Made by a program: the position numbers and the translations under genes. This document shows, in pieces, positions 37,234 through 46,273 of a stretch of DNA of 47,510 nucleotides (position 1 is its first letter; each line of letters opens with the position of its first letter). The notes under the pieces were generated by a model. The model had not been told where the DNA came from, did no database searches, and saw nothing but the letters and a program-made list of their open reading frames with translations. The stretch is from Thermoplasmata archaeon. GTDB lineage: Archaea > Thermoplasmatota > DTKX01 > VGTL01. The DNA lies in the NCBI GenBank assembly GCA_038851035.1, contig JAWCLH010000003.1, forward strand, positions 1 through 47,510, in the 5' to 3' direction.

Positions 37234-37248
37234 CATAATATATTTATG
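37234..37248. promoter_or_regulatory. Shared AT-rich palindrome in the divergent promoter of two surface genes
   Basis: CATAA-TATAT-TTATG is a perfect dyad with a five-base centre, midway in the 95-bp gap between starts at 37199 (minus) and 37295 (plus). It reads as a TATA-like box on both strands and lies about 35 bases from the minus start and 47 from the plus start. A second AT block (37213-37227) lies closer to the minus-strand gene. It may drive both genes. Confidence 0.5.
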
Positions 37249-37294
37249 CTGGGCCTCTTCTTTAATGTCGTCGCATCAGCGGCCGGATGATTGA

Positions 37295-40200
37295 ATGCGC
37301 CTGAAGGCCGGGGCCTTTGCTCTTCTCCTCATCATCTCCACATCGAGTGCCCCACTTGCAGCAGTGGAACTCGTAGAGCTATCCCAGGGCTCCGGGGCCC
37401 GAGCCGGTGATAACTTCGGGGCCGCCTTGGCTGCCGCAGACGTCAACGGTGATGGCGCCGAGGACATATGCGTCGGGGCGCCGGGGAGCGACCTCAGCGG
37501 AAACGACGCGGGCGCCGTTTATATTTTCTATGGGCCTGTGTCGGCCTCGCCCAGCGCTCTCTCAGCGGGCTTGGCGGATGTTGTGTTGACCGGGACCATT
37601 TCCGGCGCTCTCTTCGGGAGCTCTATCTCGGGAGGCGGGGACATAAACGGCGACTCGGTGGACGACATAGTGATCGGCGCTCCGGGACACATGGGAGAGA
37701 GGGGAGCGGCGTTCGTTTTCTTTGGCGGGTCTCTCAGCAATTGTTCCGCTGAGTTCGCCAATGTGACCATTCTTGGCTCGCAGCCTGGCGAGGGAGTGGG
37801 CAAGTCGGTCTCGATTCCCGGAGATTTGAACGGTGACGGCCTTGATGATTTTGCCCTTGGAGTGCCAGGTGCATCTTGGTCGGGCGAGGCGAGGGTCTAC
37901 TTTGGAGGGAGGCTTTCGGGGAGGACTCTCTACCCAGACCTCTGGGAACTTCCCCAGGACTGGCCCCAGCCGCTCGACTTCACCTCCGGGCTTAACTCCA
38001 CCGGCAATACCTTCACGCTCTCCGGTGACGACGACGGCTGGGACTGGGAGCGGAACATCTACGGGGGAGCCGACCCGAATGTTCTATTCCTCTTACCAGA
38101 CGGCGCAAACGAGGCCGCGCTGCATTTGCGCCTCGGAGGGGTGTCTTCAGGCGGTGGAGCTGGGAACAACAATGTTCCCGTGAGTGGGGGCTTTGGCATC
38201 GAGTTTTTCATCACTGCGGAGATGTGCTCGCAGATTCGGAACGGCTCCACCGCCCTACTCGCCTTCGATTGGGAGATATTAGACGAGGCGGGGTTGGAGG
38301 CCTGGGACGGAGAGGTTGCTTGGCTGAAAGCCTGCATCTCCAACGCAACTGGAAGATATCATCTTGGCTCGAGCCTCGACGCAGACAGCCAGCCTCAGGA
38401 TGACGACAGGCCCGACTCTGTATCCGACAGTACTCCAGAGATTTACTTCTACGACTGGGGGGACGGGATGGACCGGAGGGTTTCGGGCCACTTCTTTTCT
38501 GAAGTGACAAAATATTTCTCGGCCCCCGGTTACTACTATCTAGACTTCGGCGCGAAGCTGGGCGACTGGTCACATCCCGCGGAGTACCTGCATGTCCTTT
38601 TCGACAACATCACGCTCTTCATCACGCCCCTCCACACACCGGACGCTGTTTTGTACAGCCCTTGCTCCCCCGGCTTCGGAAATCTGGTATCAGGAGGCGG
38701 CGACTTCAACGGCGATGGCCTGTGCGACCTCATTGTCGTAGGGGATGACGACAGGGTCTTCGTGTACTACGGAAACCCTATGCTTGGCGAGGTGTATGGA
38801 CTGAAGTGGGCCAGCATCACACCAACGGCAAAAGCTGCCGGAGACACAACTGGAGAGCCAATAGAGAGCCTCCAGAGCGACGACAATCAGTACTACAGAG
38901 TTGGTCAGGGCAGGGTGATGTGGCTCAACGGGTTCAGAACCTCTGGCCTCGAAGGCGTCCTGAACGCCGCTTTCCTCTTCTGCTCGTTCCGCACGAGAAC
39001 CGGCACATGGTATGAGTACTACAGTGGCGCCAATCCCATCCGACTCGCCCTTCCCACTCGACCACTTACAAACACCAGTCTCCAGCCCTGGTACACCCCA
39101 ACCGAGTCCCTCCTGGGCCCGCTCGATCTCACCGGAGCGGGTGTGGTCGAAATCAGCGACTTGAGCTCGCTTCAGGTTGAGTTCACCAACAACGATGGAG
39201 GTAGCAGGGACGATTGGGTGGAGTTCGATGTGGTGTATGTGGTGCTCGCTTTCTCAGCGTCGCCCAGCGTAACGATATCAGGACCCGCACTCAGCAATAT
39301 CGGAGCGAGCGCAGCCCCTCTCGGGGATCTTGACAGCGATGGTTACGGGGAGATTGCGTTGGGGGCTCCGAACGCTAGCGAGGGCTGCGGGGCGGTCTAT
39401 GTATTCGGCGGGGGGCCTGGCCTGAAATCGTTCCTAAACCATACACGTGCCCGCGCAATAATATCAGGCACCGCCTCCAACAGCCGTTTCGGGGAGGCGC
39501 TCGCCTCGGGAATGGTCTCTCTCGATGGAGTGAGGGATCTCCTCATCGGGGCACCCGGCGCCCGGTGCGTGTACCTCTTCAACGGTACGCCGGAGCTGAA
39601 CGACGCTAGGGCAGACCAAGCCGACGCAAGGCTCGAAGCGGGTGGACCGGAAGGCCTTTTTGGCTCCTCCCTTTTCGCGGCAGATATCGATAGTCATGGC
39701 TGTGCTGAAGTGCTCGTGGGGGCCCCCGGCGAGGGCGGGAAGGGGAAGGCTTATCTCTTCTCCAATCCCGACGAGAGAACTGTCGGTGAGGCTCTTGAAG
39801 TGACCTTCCTCCCTGCAAGGGACCCCATCATTCTGGAGGGCGAGACCCAGGAGTTCTCGTTCAGGGTTCTCAACCCCGTGAGTGAGCTGGGAATCCGCTC
39901 CCAGTGGTACCTCGACAGTGCTCTCATTGATGAAGTCCGTGGGAACCGATACAACTACACCTCCACACACACATCCGCCGGCATCCACGAGGTCATGGTA
40001 AGAATCTGGGACGGATTCCGCTCAACTTCCCACAATTGGCGCGTCAATGTGCTGGATGTGAACGCGCCCCCCATCGTTAACTGGTGGCCCGCTGGCGATT
40101 TCGATATGGCCGAGGGAGAGACGGTCACTCTCGTTGCCAACGCTTTCGACGTGGACAACGATTCGCTGGAGTTCAGGTGGCGGCTGGACGGCGAGGATAT

Positions 40201-41599
40201 TCCACATGGCCTTCCTTTATATCACTACACTCCCGACTTCTCCTCCGCCGGAGAACATCAGGCCAGTTGCACAGTCAGTGACGGCCATGGCCATCTAAGC
40301 TCATACATCTGGAATATTTCAGTTCGCAACCTTAACCGGCCCCCCGTAATCGTGCTTGCTCTGCCCGCGGGGGAGAGCGTTTCGGTATATGAAGGCGAGG
40401 AACTCGCTTTTTCGATTCAGTGCTTGGATCCGGACGGAGATGCCCTGAGCTTGATGTGGTATTATTGCGGGGCTCTGGTAGCCGTGAACACTTATGATTT
40501 TACGTTGCGGCCGGATTATAGGTCTGCCGGGACGAAGGAGGTGAGGGCCGCAGTCTCTGATGGTGAGGCCACGACCACCCGCTGCTGGAGCGTGAGCGTG
40601 ATTGATGTGAACGCACCGCCCGTGGTCGTGGACTCTCTTCCCCGTGGGGAGCCAAAAGTGAACGCAGGGGAGGCTGTGGACTTCTGGATATCCGCCATTG
40701 ACCCGGATGGGAATTCGCTGACAGTCTCTTGGCTCGTCGATGGTGAGGCTGCTGGATGGGGCTCATTCTCCCACAGGGTCTTGACATCGAATGAGTCCCC
40801 CAGCACACAACTCATTTGCGCCATCGTGAGCGATGGGCAGAACATCGTCTTCAGGAACTGGACCCTGCGCGTGAACCACCCCCCACGGATATCGAGCTGG
40901 ATACCGGTTGGGGACATGGTCGCTCTTAAGAGGGGGGAGGCGAGGCTGTTCTTTATAACGTCAGTGGATCCAGACGGGGATCTGCTTGAGGTGAGCTGGC
41001 AGCTTGACGGGGCACCCGTCACTGGCGCAAAGGGCAACTCCATAAGGCTCGCAGGCGATGGGCTTGAGCCAGCCTTTCATACACTCTCCGTATTTGTCTC
41101 TGATGGGGCTCTCGAGGATTTTCATGAGTGGGTGGTCGAGGTCGGGACCGGGCCCCTCCAGCCACCGATTCCCGTTATTGAGCTCAGGCCCCGAGTTCCG
41201 CGGGTGGGTCAGGAATTGGTCCTATTCGCGGGAGAAAGCCGGGACGATGGTGAGATAGTAAACTACACTTGGGAGCTTGGGGACGGAACGGTGGGTCATG
41301 GACCCGTGCTCGCCCATGTCTACACAGAGGCCGGCACATACACGGTGAGATTGACAATCACCGACAATGAAGGAAACAGGGCAGAGGCTACTGTGGTGGT
41401 CGCGGTTCTGCCGGCCATACAACACGGGAGAGGGGACAACGAGTGGAGACCGGTGGCTCTCCTTGTCCTGATGGTGCTGATTCCGCTCCTCGTCATTCTA
41501 ACGGTAATTGTCCTGCTCCAGAGAAAAATATTGAAGGGGCTGGCGAGCGGGGACGAGCCTGACCAAAAGAAGGCTGATCTGGACGGGGGCGATGGCTGA
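37295..41599 (+). CDS. Giant FG-GAP / cadherin-like / PKD surface protein
   Basis: The largest gene here, 1,434 residues. Signal peptide ('GAFALLLIISTSSAPLAAVE'), then FG-GAP integrin-propeller repeats with Ca-type loops ('ADVNGDGAEDICVGAPG', 'GDINGDSVDDIVIGAPG', 'GDLNGDGLDDFALGVPG'). After three repeats the propeller is interrupted by about 230 residues of Trp/Asp-rich beta sandwich ('SGDDDGWDWERNIYGG', 'YYYLDFGAKLGDW'). It resumes ('GDFNGDGLCDLIVVG'), is interrupted again, and ends with 'GDLDSDGYGEIALGAPN' and later blades. Five to six Ig/cadherin-like units follow ('DPDGDALSLMWYYCG', 'DPDGNSLTVSWLVDG'), then one PKD domain ('YTWELGDGTVGHGPVL'), a TM helix (~1382-1405) and an acidic tail. 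It resembles an integrin-alpha-like adhesive ectodomain. It is intact, unlike the FG-GAP gene at 4244. Confidence 0.85.
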   Translation: MRLKAGAFALLLIISTSSAPLAAVELVELSQGSGARAGDNFGAALAAADVNGDGAEDICVGAPGSDLSGNDAGAVYIFYGPVSASPSALSAGLADVVLTGTISGALFGSSISGGGDINGDSVDDIVIGAPGHMGERGAAFVFFGGSLSNCSAEFANVTILGSQPGEGVGKSVSIPGDLNGDGLDDFALGVPGASWSGEARVYFGGRLSGRTLYPDLWELPQDWPQPLDFTSGLNSTGNTFTLSGDDDGWDWERNIYGGADPNVLFLLPDGANEAALHLRLGGVSSGGGAGNNNVPVSGGFGIEFFITAEMCSQIRNGSTALLAFDWEILDEAGLEAWDGEVAWLKACISNATGRYHLGSSLDADSQPQDDDRPDSVSDSTPEIYFYDWGDGMDRRVSGHFFSEVTKYFSAPGYYYLDFGAKLGDWSHPAEYLHVLFDNITLFITPLHTPDAVLYSPCSPGFGNLVSGGGDFNGDGLCDLIVVGDDDRVFVYYGNPMLGEVYGLKWASITPTAKAAGDTTGEPIESLQSDDNQYYRVGQGRVMWLNGFRTSGLEGVLNAAFLFCSFRTRTGTWYEYYSGANPIRLALPTRPLTNTSLQPWYTPTESLLGPLDLTGAGVVEISDLSSLQVEFTNNDGGSRDDWVEFDVVYVVLAFSASPSVTISGPALSNIGASAAPLGDLDSDGYGEIALGAPNASEGCGAVYVFGGGPGLKSFLNHTRARAIISGTASNSRFGEALASGMVSLDGVRDLLIGAPGARCVYLFNGTPELNDARADQADARLEAGGPEGLFGSSLFAADIDSHGCAEVLVGAPGEGGKGKAYLFSNPDERTVGEALEVTFLPARDPIILEGETQEFSFRVLNPVSELGIRSQWYLDSALIDEVRGNRYNYTSTHTSAGIHEVMVRIWDGFRSTSHNWRVNVLDVNAPPIVNWWPAGDFDMAEGETVTLVANAFDVDNDSLEFRWRLDGEDIPHGLPLYHYTPDFSSAGEHQASCTVSDGHGHLSSYIWNISVRNLNRPPVIVLALPAGESVSVYEGEELAFSIQCLDPDGDALSLMWYYCGALVAVNTYDFTLRPDYRSAGTKEVRAAVSDGEATTTRCWSVSVIDVNAPPVVVDSLPRGEPKVNAGEAVDFWISAIDPDGNSLTVSWLVDGEAAGWGSFSHRVLTSNESPSTQLICAIVSDGQNIVFRNWTLRVNHPPRISSWIPVGDMVALKRGEARLFFITSVDPDGDLLEVSWQLDGAPVTGAKGNSIRLAGDGLEPAFHTLSVFVSDGALEDFHEWVVEVGTGPLQPPIPVIELRPRVPRVGQELVLFAGESRDDGEIVNYTWELGDGTVGHGPVLAHVYTEAGTYTVRLTITDNEGNRAEATVVVAVLPAIQHGRGDNEWRPVALLVLMVLIPLLVILTVIVLLQRKILKGLASGDEPDQKKADLDGGDG

Positions 41600-41688
41600 G
41601 AATTCACACGAATAAGTAGTGGAGAGACTGGATGGTGGTAAACCTACAAGTGGAGCGAGCATTGGAGCCATTCTTGAAAAAGCGCTCT

Positions 41689-41771
41689 GCGGGGGGCCGG
41701 ATTCGAACCGGCGGCTCCCTACGGAACAGGATCTTAAGTCCTGCGCCATTACCTGGCTCGGCCACCCCCGC
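41689..41771 (-). tRNA. tRNA-Leu, anticodon UAA
   Basis: On the minus strand an 83-nt cloverleaf folds with acceptor GCGGGGG/CCCCCGC, a D-arm with GCCGAGCCAGG, anticodon stem CAGGA/TCCTG around loop CTTAAGA (anticodon TAA), a long variable arm typical of Leu, and T-arm GCCGG-TTCGAAT-CCGGC. CCA is not encoded. No intron is seen. AT-rich promoter-like sequence lies upstream at 41807-41830 (minus strand TGTATAAACAATATC and following). Confidence 0.95.
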
Positions 41772-41910
41772 ACACCAGTATCATTTTCTTCAACAACCTC
41801 GATTGTGATAATAAAGATATTGTTTATACAGGCTCCCCTCCCCATCGAGCCTGGTCGTATGAATGGACGTTGCTCGGCCTGGGCCCATGCCTCCGCTCCA
41901 GACTTCCAAA

Positions 41911-41919
41911 ACTTAAATA
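41911..41919 (+). promoter_or_regulatory. TATA-like box for the coiled-coil repeat protein
   Basis: ACTTAAATA precedes the ATG at 41975 by about 56 bases. GGAGG at 41961-41965 gives a ribosome binding site nine bases before the ATG, so this gene would have a real leader. Confidence 0.5.
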
Positions 41920-41974
41920 CAATGCTCAACAATTGAGGAGAGAGGGCATAGGACATTGATGGAGGCTGGAACTC

Positions 41975-44089
41975 ATGCGCGGCGCATACTTCATTCCTGT
42001 GGCCTGTGGGCTTTTCAAGCGAAAGAAAGAGGCGGCGCCCACTACGGAGGAAGGCGAGCTAGAAGAGGCGATTAGGAAAAAGCTGAAGGATGAGCTCAGG
42101 GCACGCGAGGACGTAGTCCGCGAGAGGGAAACCGCCCTAAAGCAGAAAGAGGAGGAGTTGAGCAAGAAGGAGGCGGAACTTGCCCTGAAGCTCCAGGAGC
42201 TAGCGGGGCGCGAGGCGAAATTGGAGGCCCGGGCCAAGGAACTCGAGCAAGCAAAGGTTGCCAAGGCGCCCGCTGCTCCCCCCGTCCCTCCTCCTCAGAC
42301 CCAGGAGTTCCCCCCAGACTTCGACGACCCCGCGCTCCAATCCGAGCTCATCGCCAGAATAGAGAAGAGGCTCGAGAGCGCCAGAGAGAAATACAGGCAG
42401 CTGGTCGCCCAGGAGGAGAAGAGGGCGGAGTACAGGGCAAGAATCGAGGGCTACAGGGCCCGGGGGCTTTCTGTGGACAGGCTCGAGGCCGTTATTGGTG
42501 AGAGCCTCGACGACATTCAGATGGCTTTCGAGTGCTACGAAAATGATTTGGCGCATCTGGCCACGCTCGCACAGAGATGCGACCAGCTGGACAAGGTGTT
42601 TGCAGCCGAGGCCGAGGCCCTCAAGGCCCGCTGCAATGACCCCGATGCAATCCCTGAAATCGAGGCTGGGATTGTGGAGTTAGAGGCTCGGGCGGCGGCG
42701 AAGCGAGATGAGCTGCTCGCCAGAATCAAGAAATGGGCGGAGCAGGGCTTCTCTGTGGCCCGCTTCCAGACGATTACTGACCAGAGCCTCGCTGCGCTGG
42801 AGCAGGCAGTTATGCACTATGAGGAAGACATTGAGGTGCTCAGAATGTTCGGCGAGAGGCTTGCCTCTATCGATCCTGTGTTCGTAGAGGAGATCAATAA
42901 TATTCGCTCGATGCTCAACGACCCGGACAGGATACCGGACATCGAGGCCCAGCTTCTACAAGTGGAGCAGAAGATGAATATGAAGAAGCAGGAGTTCGTG
43001 AACAAGCTGGCCGGATACAAGGCGGAGGGCTGGGTGACGGATGCTTTAGACGCTGTGATGACTTCGGACATTGCGACCATAGAAAAGGCCTTCATGCAGT
43101 TCGAGGAGGATATGAAGAAACTCGCGGTTCTCGCCGAGAGAACCTTTAAACTGGACCGCTTCTTCACCCCCCAGATAACTGCTATAACGGACAACCTCCG
43201 TAACCCTGCCCGTATTGCCGATATTGAGGCCAAAATTCAGGCCATTGAGGAGGAAACGGAGCGCAGGAGGGCCGATTTCAGGATAAGAATCGACACACTC
43301 CGGGCCGAAGGTTATGACACCTCCCCACTTGAGGAGGCGATGAGCGGAGACCTCGAAACAATCTCGAACGCTTTCGCAGAGTACGAAGCTGAGCTTGCCC
43401 GACTCAAAGAGCTCCTCCCGCGACTAGTGGCTCTCGAAGCCGAGGGAAGGCACCCGGAAGAGCTTTCCGTTCTAAGGGCCAAATTCAGAAGCCCAGCCGC
43501 GCGTAAGGAAGTCGAGAGGGCGCTGGCGGAGCTGGAGGAGAGGGTGAAGGCCGAGAAGCTACGCGAGACGGAGGAGAGAATCAGAAGGGAGAGGGAGGAG
43601 GCTGAGAAACGTAGCCGAGAGGAGATGGAGAAGGAGCGGCTGGAAAGGGAGAGACTAGAAAAAGAACGGCTCGAGAGGGAGAGACTGGAAAAGGAGACCG
43701 CTCTCGTCAGTGCTGCATCAGCAGTGTCCGCAGAGCCAGTGGCGGCACGCGAAGCTCCAGAGGCCCCGCTCACAATGAGCGCCGGAGCCACCACCGAACT
43801 CCCCACACAGGTCGCCACGCCCCCAGTTCCTCCAACCGCCCAGGTGGTTCTGATGCCTCCCTCACCCACACTCGAAGCTGTCGCGAAGGGCTCCGATGAG
43901 GAGACCGTGAAAGCTCTGATAACCTCTGCGGAAGCGCTGATAAAGGAACTCGCGGCGGCCAATGTAGAGGCGAACCAGGCGAGTTCTCACCTCAAGCTCG
44001 CGCGCGCCTTCTTCAGGAGTAAAAGACTGGACAAAGCCCTTCAATACGCCCAGAAGGCCTATGACAACGCCAAGGCCCTGAAGAAATAG
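41975..44089 (+). CDS. Cytosolic coiled-coil protein with four 94-residue repeats and a C-terminal TPR-like helical hairpin
   Basis: A 704-residue protein without a clear signal peptide ('MRGAYFIPVACGLFKRKKEA'). Residues ~20-95 are a heptad-rich Glu/Lys coiled coil. From ~149 to ~520 run four repeats with an exact 94-codon period. Each starts 'K-R-x-E...ARIKKWAEQGFSV' (Trp/Tyr, Gly-aromatic), continues with 'H/QFEEDMKKLAVLAER' and ends with 'LNDPDRIPDIEAQLLQVEQ'. A second highly charged coiled coil of repeated 'EKERLERERLEKE' follows (~525-575), then a Pro/Ala/Thr linker and a C-terminal helical pair ('ASSHLKLARAFFRSKRLDKA', 'YAQKAYDNAKAL') that looks like one TPR-like hairpin. The function is unknown. 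The 'W/Y-x3-G-F/Y' repeat motif also occurs in the cytosolic N-terminus of the membrane protein at 17608-20115. This suggests a scaffold or polymer-forming role, as inference. Confidence 0.8.
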   Translation: MRGAYFIPVACGLFKRKKEAAPTTEEGELEEAIRKKLKDELRAREDVVRERETALKQKEEELSKKEAELALKLQELAGREAKLEARAKELEQAKVAKAPAAPPVPPPQTQEFPPDFDDPALQSELIARIEKRLESAREKYRQLVAQEEKRAEYRARIEGYRARGLSVDRLEAVIGESLDDIQMAFECYENDLAHLATLAQRCDQLDKVFAAEAEALKARCNDPDAIPEIEAGIVELEARAAAKRDELLARIKKWAEQGFSVARFQTITDQSLAALEQAVMHYEEDIEVLRMFGERLASIDPVFVEEINNIRSMLNDPDRIPDIEAQLLQVEQKMNMKKQEFVNKLAGYKAEGWVTDALDAVMTSDIATIEKAFMQFEEDMKKLAVLAERTFKLDRFFTPQITAITDNLRNPARIADIEAKIQAIEEETERRRADFRIRIDTLRAEGYDTSPLEEAMSGDLETISNAFAEYEAELARLKELLPRLVALEAEGRHPEELSVLRAKFRSPAARKEVERALAELEERVKAEKLRETEERIRREREEAEKRSREEMEKERLERERLEKERLERERLEKETALVSAASAVSAEPVAAREAPEAPLTMSAGATTELPTQVATPPVPPTAQVVLMPPSPTLEAVAKGSDEETVKALITSAEALIKELAAANVEANQASSHLKLARAFFRSKRLDKALQYAQKAYDNAKALKK
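42419..43546 (+). repeat. Four in-frame 282-bp coding repeats (94 residues each)
   Basis: Equivalent codons (basic residue that begins 'K-R-x-E' or its match) lie at 42419, 42701, 42983 and 43265, each exactly 282 bases apart. DNA identity is low but the protein pattern is clear, so the duplication is old and spacing has been kept without any indel. The fourth unit is less regular at its end ('LRAKFRSPAARKEVERALAEL'). Confidence 0.75.
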
Positions 44090-44192
44090 TACTTTCGATG
44101 GCCGAGAGCGGCAAGCTATTGAAGGCGCCAATTCGTTTGAAGCAAGAGGGAATTCCCAGAGGCTCATACAGGCTCATACATTATTCGGGAGT

Positions 44193-44996
44193 CTATGGCC
44201 CCGGCCCCCGGTCCTCAAGAATTTCTTTGGGTGCTCCGGCCAGCTCGACCAGCGCCTCCGCCTCCATGAAATGCAGCCTTCCTGGCACCACAATGGTGTG
44301 ATGCGGGGGACCAAAGCCCTCGTGCCTGAGCCGCTCGATGGACCCTGCCCTGACCACAGGAGTCATCGACCCCGCCCTCGCCACCACGCAGACCAGCCTC
44401 TCACCCTTTAGAACGCCTCCACCCTCTCCGGCCTCGAGCGCCAACATGATTTCGAGAGCCTCGTTGGCCGTCATCAGCCGCCCTTTTTCCGCCTGAATAT
44501 CTAGGAGAACAAGGGTGTGGAGACCCCGGGCGGTGTTCTCTCTTATAACTTCGTATGGGCTTTTCGGAAAGAAGCCCTTCTCCGGGAATGGAAGCGATGT
44601 GGTTCTACCGAATTTATAGTGCTGGAGGCCGAGGAGACCCGGGACCGAAGTGTAGACGGAGGAGCCGTGGACAACACTGACCGGTATTCCGGCCCTGTGC
44701 GCCCGAATTCTCAGCTCTATGTGGGTGGTAGCCGTGAAGGGGTCACCTACAACAAGGAAACCGACTTCGGCCCTCCTTGCCAGCTCAAGAATTCTGTCCC
44801 CTCTCTCCACCTCTTCCCTCACCAGAACATTTATCGGTTTTCCAAGAAGCCTTTCAAGAGATTCGACCGTGGTCCCAGAAAGGGTCGCAGTGTAAAATTC
44901 GGCGAAGAGATATTCGCATGCGCGCGCTGCCTCCAGACCTTTCAAGCTTATGTCTTTCTCGTCGAAGAGTCCGAGGCCGATGAAACTCAGTCCCAT
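44193..44996 (-). CDS. dphB: Diphthine synthase
   Basis: A 267-residue SAM-dependent methyltransferase of the tetrapyrrole-methylase fold. It trimethylates the 3-amino-3-carboxypropyl group on the target His of elongation factor 2, the second step of diphthamide synthesis. Family motifs present: 'FIGLGLFDEKDISLKGLEA', 'VVGDPFTATTHIELRIRA', 'HGSSVYTSVPGLLGLQHYKF' (20 residues of the substrate pocket), 'PYEVIRENTARGLHTLVLLDI' split over a strand, and 'RAGSMTPVVRAGSIERL'. Length is normal. A G/A-rich ribosome binding site (GGGAGGGGAG) precedes ATG 44996. Divergent from the trm5 gene, both acting on translation. Confidence 0.95.
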   Translation of the reverse strand: MGLSFIGLGLFDEKDISLKGLEAARACEYLFAEFYTATLSGTTVESLERLLGKPINVLVREEVERGDRILELARRAEVGFLVVGDPFTATTHIELRIRAHRAGIPVSVVHGSSVYTSVPGLLGLQHYKFGRTTSLPFPEKGFFPKSPYEVIRENTARGLHTLVLLDIQAEKGRLMTANEALEIMLALEAGEGGGVLKGERLVCVVARAGSMTPVVRAGSIERLRHEGFGPPHHTIVVPGRLHFMEAEALVELAGAPKEILEDRGPGP

Positions 44997-45064
44997 GCTC
45001 TCCCCTCCCTCGGATGCCCTCTCTGGTTATCAATTCTTTCGATTCTGGCGATATTCTTCGGAAA

Positions 45065-45073
45065 GGATATATC
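45065..45073 (+). promoter_or_regulatory. TATA-like box for the trm5-type gene
   Basis: GGATATATC lies 25 bases before the ATG at 45098, the spacing expected for a leaderless archaeal transcript. It supports 45098 over the in-frame ATG at 45014, which lies upstream of this box. Confidence 0.55.
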
Positions 45074-45097
45074 GCCTCTCTCTCATACACTGCGCCG

Positions 45098-46132
45098 ATG
45101 GCCCCCGTGAGGTCTTTGTGCCTGCGGGTTCCGAAGAATATGGCCGAAGCGGCAAGGCGGAGCCTAGCCTCTGCAGGCGTGCTCCGTACGGACCTGGTGA
45201 TAAAGAGGGAGGGGAATCATGTTCTCCTCCCGATTTTGGAGGGGGGAGGAGGGGTTGGAGTAGAAGCCTCACCCCACTGGGAGCTCATTGAAGCTGATTT
45301 TGAAATCGCCCGGCGGAGACCTAGCGATTACCGGGAGCTGGTTGATGTGCCTGGCCATCTAAGACGATTTTTGCCAAGGGCGTTCGACGTTATTGGCCGG
45401 GTCATTGTTGTAAAAATTCCTGGTGAACTCACCGGTTTCGAAAAGGAGATCGGGAGGGCTCTTCTCGCAGCGCGGCCCGGGTGCGTCTCCGTGGCTCTCG
45501 ACAAAGGAGTTGGGGGAGAGGAGCGTGTAAGGAGGTTAGAAGTCATTGCGGGCGAGAGCAATCTGGAGACAGTGCATATCGAGCACGGCGCGAGGTTTCT
45601 TGTCGACCCTTCCAGGGTCTATTTCTCTCCGAGGCTGGCGACAGAAAGGGCTCGCGTTGCGGGTCTGGTGGCGGAGGGAGATAGCGTCATCGATCTCTTC
45701 GCCGGGGTGGGCCCCTTCTCGATCCAGATCGCTAGGCTCTCGAAGCCGTCGGAGGTCCTTGCGGTCGATATCAACCCTATCGCCATAGACTATTTGAAGA
45801 AGAACATACGACTCAACAGGGTCTCGACTGTCAGGCCTCTCCTCCTCGACGCACGCAGGGTACCGGGTCTCGTACCGCCGGCGGACAGGGTAATAATGAA
45901 CCTGCCCCACAGCGCCTTCGATTTTCTGGAGACTGGGCTGGCCCTCCTGAGGCCGGGAGGGGCGATTCATCTGTACATAATAGTCGAGAGGGAAAGAATT
46001 CAGGCCGCTCTCGATGGGGTCAGGAAGGCAGTCGAGCGAAATGGAAGGGTTGTTCGGGAAATATCACACAGGTGGGTCAGAGGCTATTCCCCCTCTGAGC
46101 TCCATATCGCTGTTGACCTGCGTGTGGGTTAA
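45098..46132 (+). CDS. trm5: tRNA (guanine(37)-N1)-methyltransferase, Trm5 type
   Basis: A 344-residue class I SAM methyltransferase of the Trm5/TYW2 family, which methylates G37 next to the anticodon and so maintains reading frame; in archaea this m1G is also the first step toward wyosine bases. Visible motifs: a D2-type region 'FDVIGRVIVVKIPGEL', 'HIEHGARFLVDPSRVYFSPRL', the SAM-binding motif 'VIDLFAGVGPFSIQIA', the acidic strand end 'VLAVDINPIAIDYLKKNI', and 'RVIMNLPHSAFDFL', the Trm5-type NLP catalytic-site motif. The C-terminal 'ISHRWVRGYSPSELHIAVDL' is also family-typical. The start at 45098 is chosen from the TATA-like box 25 bases upstream; an extension to 45014 adds 28 residues of no family likeness. 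Taw2-type aminocarboxypropyl transferase is the main alternative and is less likely given 'NLPHSA'. Confidence 0.9.
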   Translation: MAPVRSLCLRVPKNMAEAARRSLASAGVLRTDLVIKREGNHVLLPILEGGGGVGVEASPHWELIEADFEIARRRPSDYRELVDVPGHLRRFLPRAFDVIGRVIVVKIPGELTGFEKEIGRALLAARPGCVSVALDKGVGGEERVRRLEVIAGESNLETVHIEHGARFLVDPSRVYFSPRLATERARVAGLVAEGDSVIDLFAGVGPFSIQIARLSKPSEVLAVDINPIAIDYLKKNIRLNRVSTVRPLLLDARRVPGLVPPADRVIMNLPHSAFDFLETGLALLRPGGAIHLYIIVERERIQAALDGVRKAVERNGRVVREISHRWVRGYSPSELHIAVDLRVG

Positions 46133-46273
46133 ACTCATGTTGAACCTGAGTAGGGCCGCACCCGGGGTGGCGACCGCACGGAGGCTGTCGTGGCGAGGGT
46201 CATCAAAAAGCCAGGGGGGCTCAAGGGCTCGCCTCCTACCCGCTCGCTGGATTTGTGCAAAGGTTCAAATGGG

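Noticed and set aside
41689-41771. tRNA-Leu as an integration site of a mobile element
   Set aside because: No duplicated tRNA end, integrase or foreign cargo is visible on either side.
44517-45110. Plus-strand ORF of 197 codons opposite dphB
   Set aside because: Fully antisense to a clear diphthine synthase gene, with no motifs of its own.
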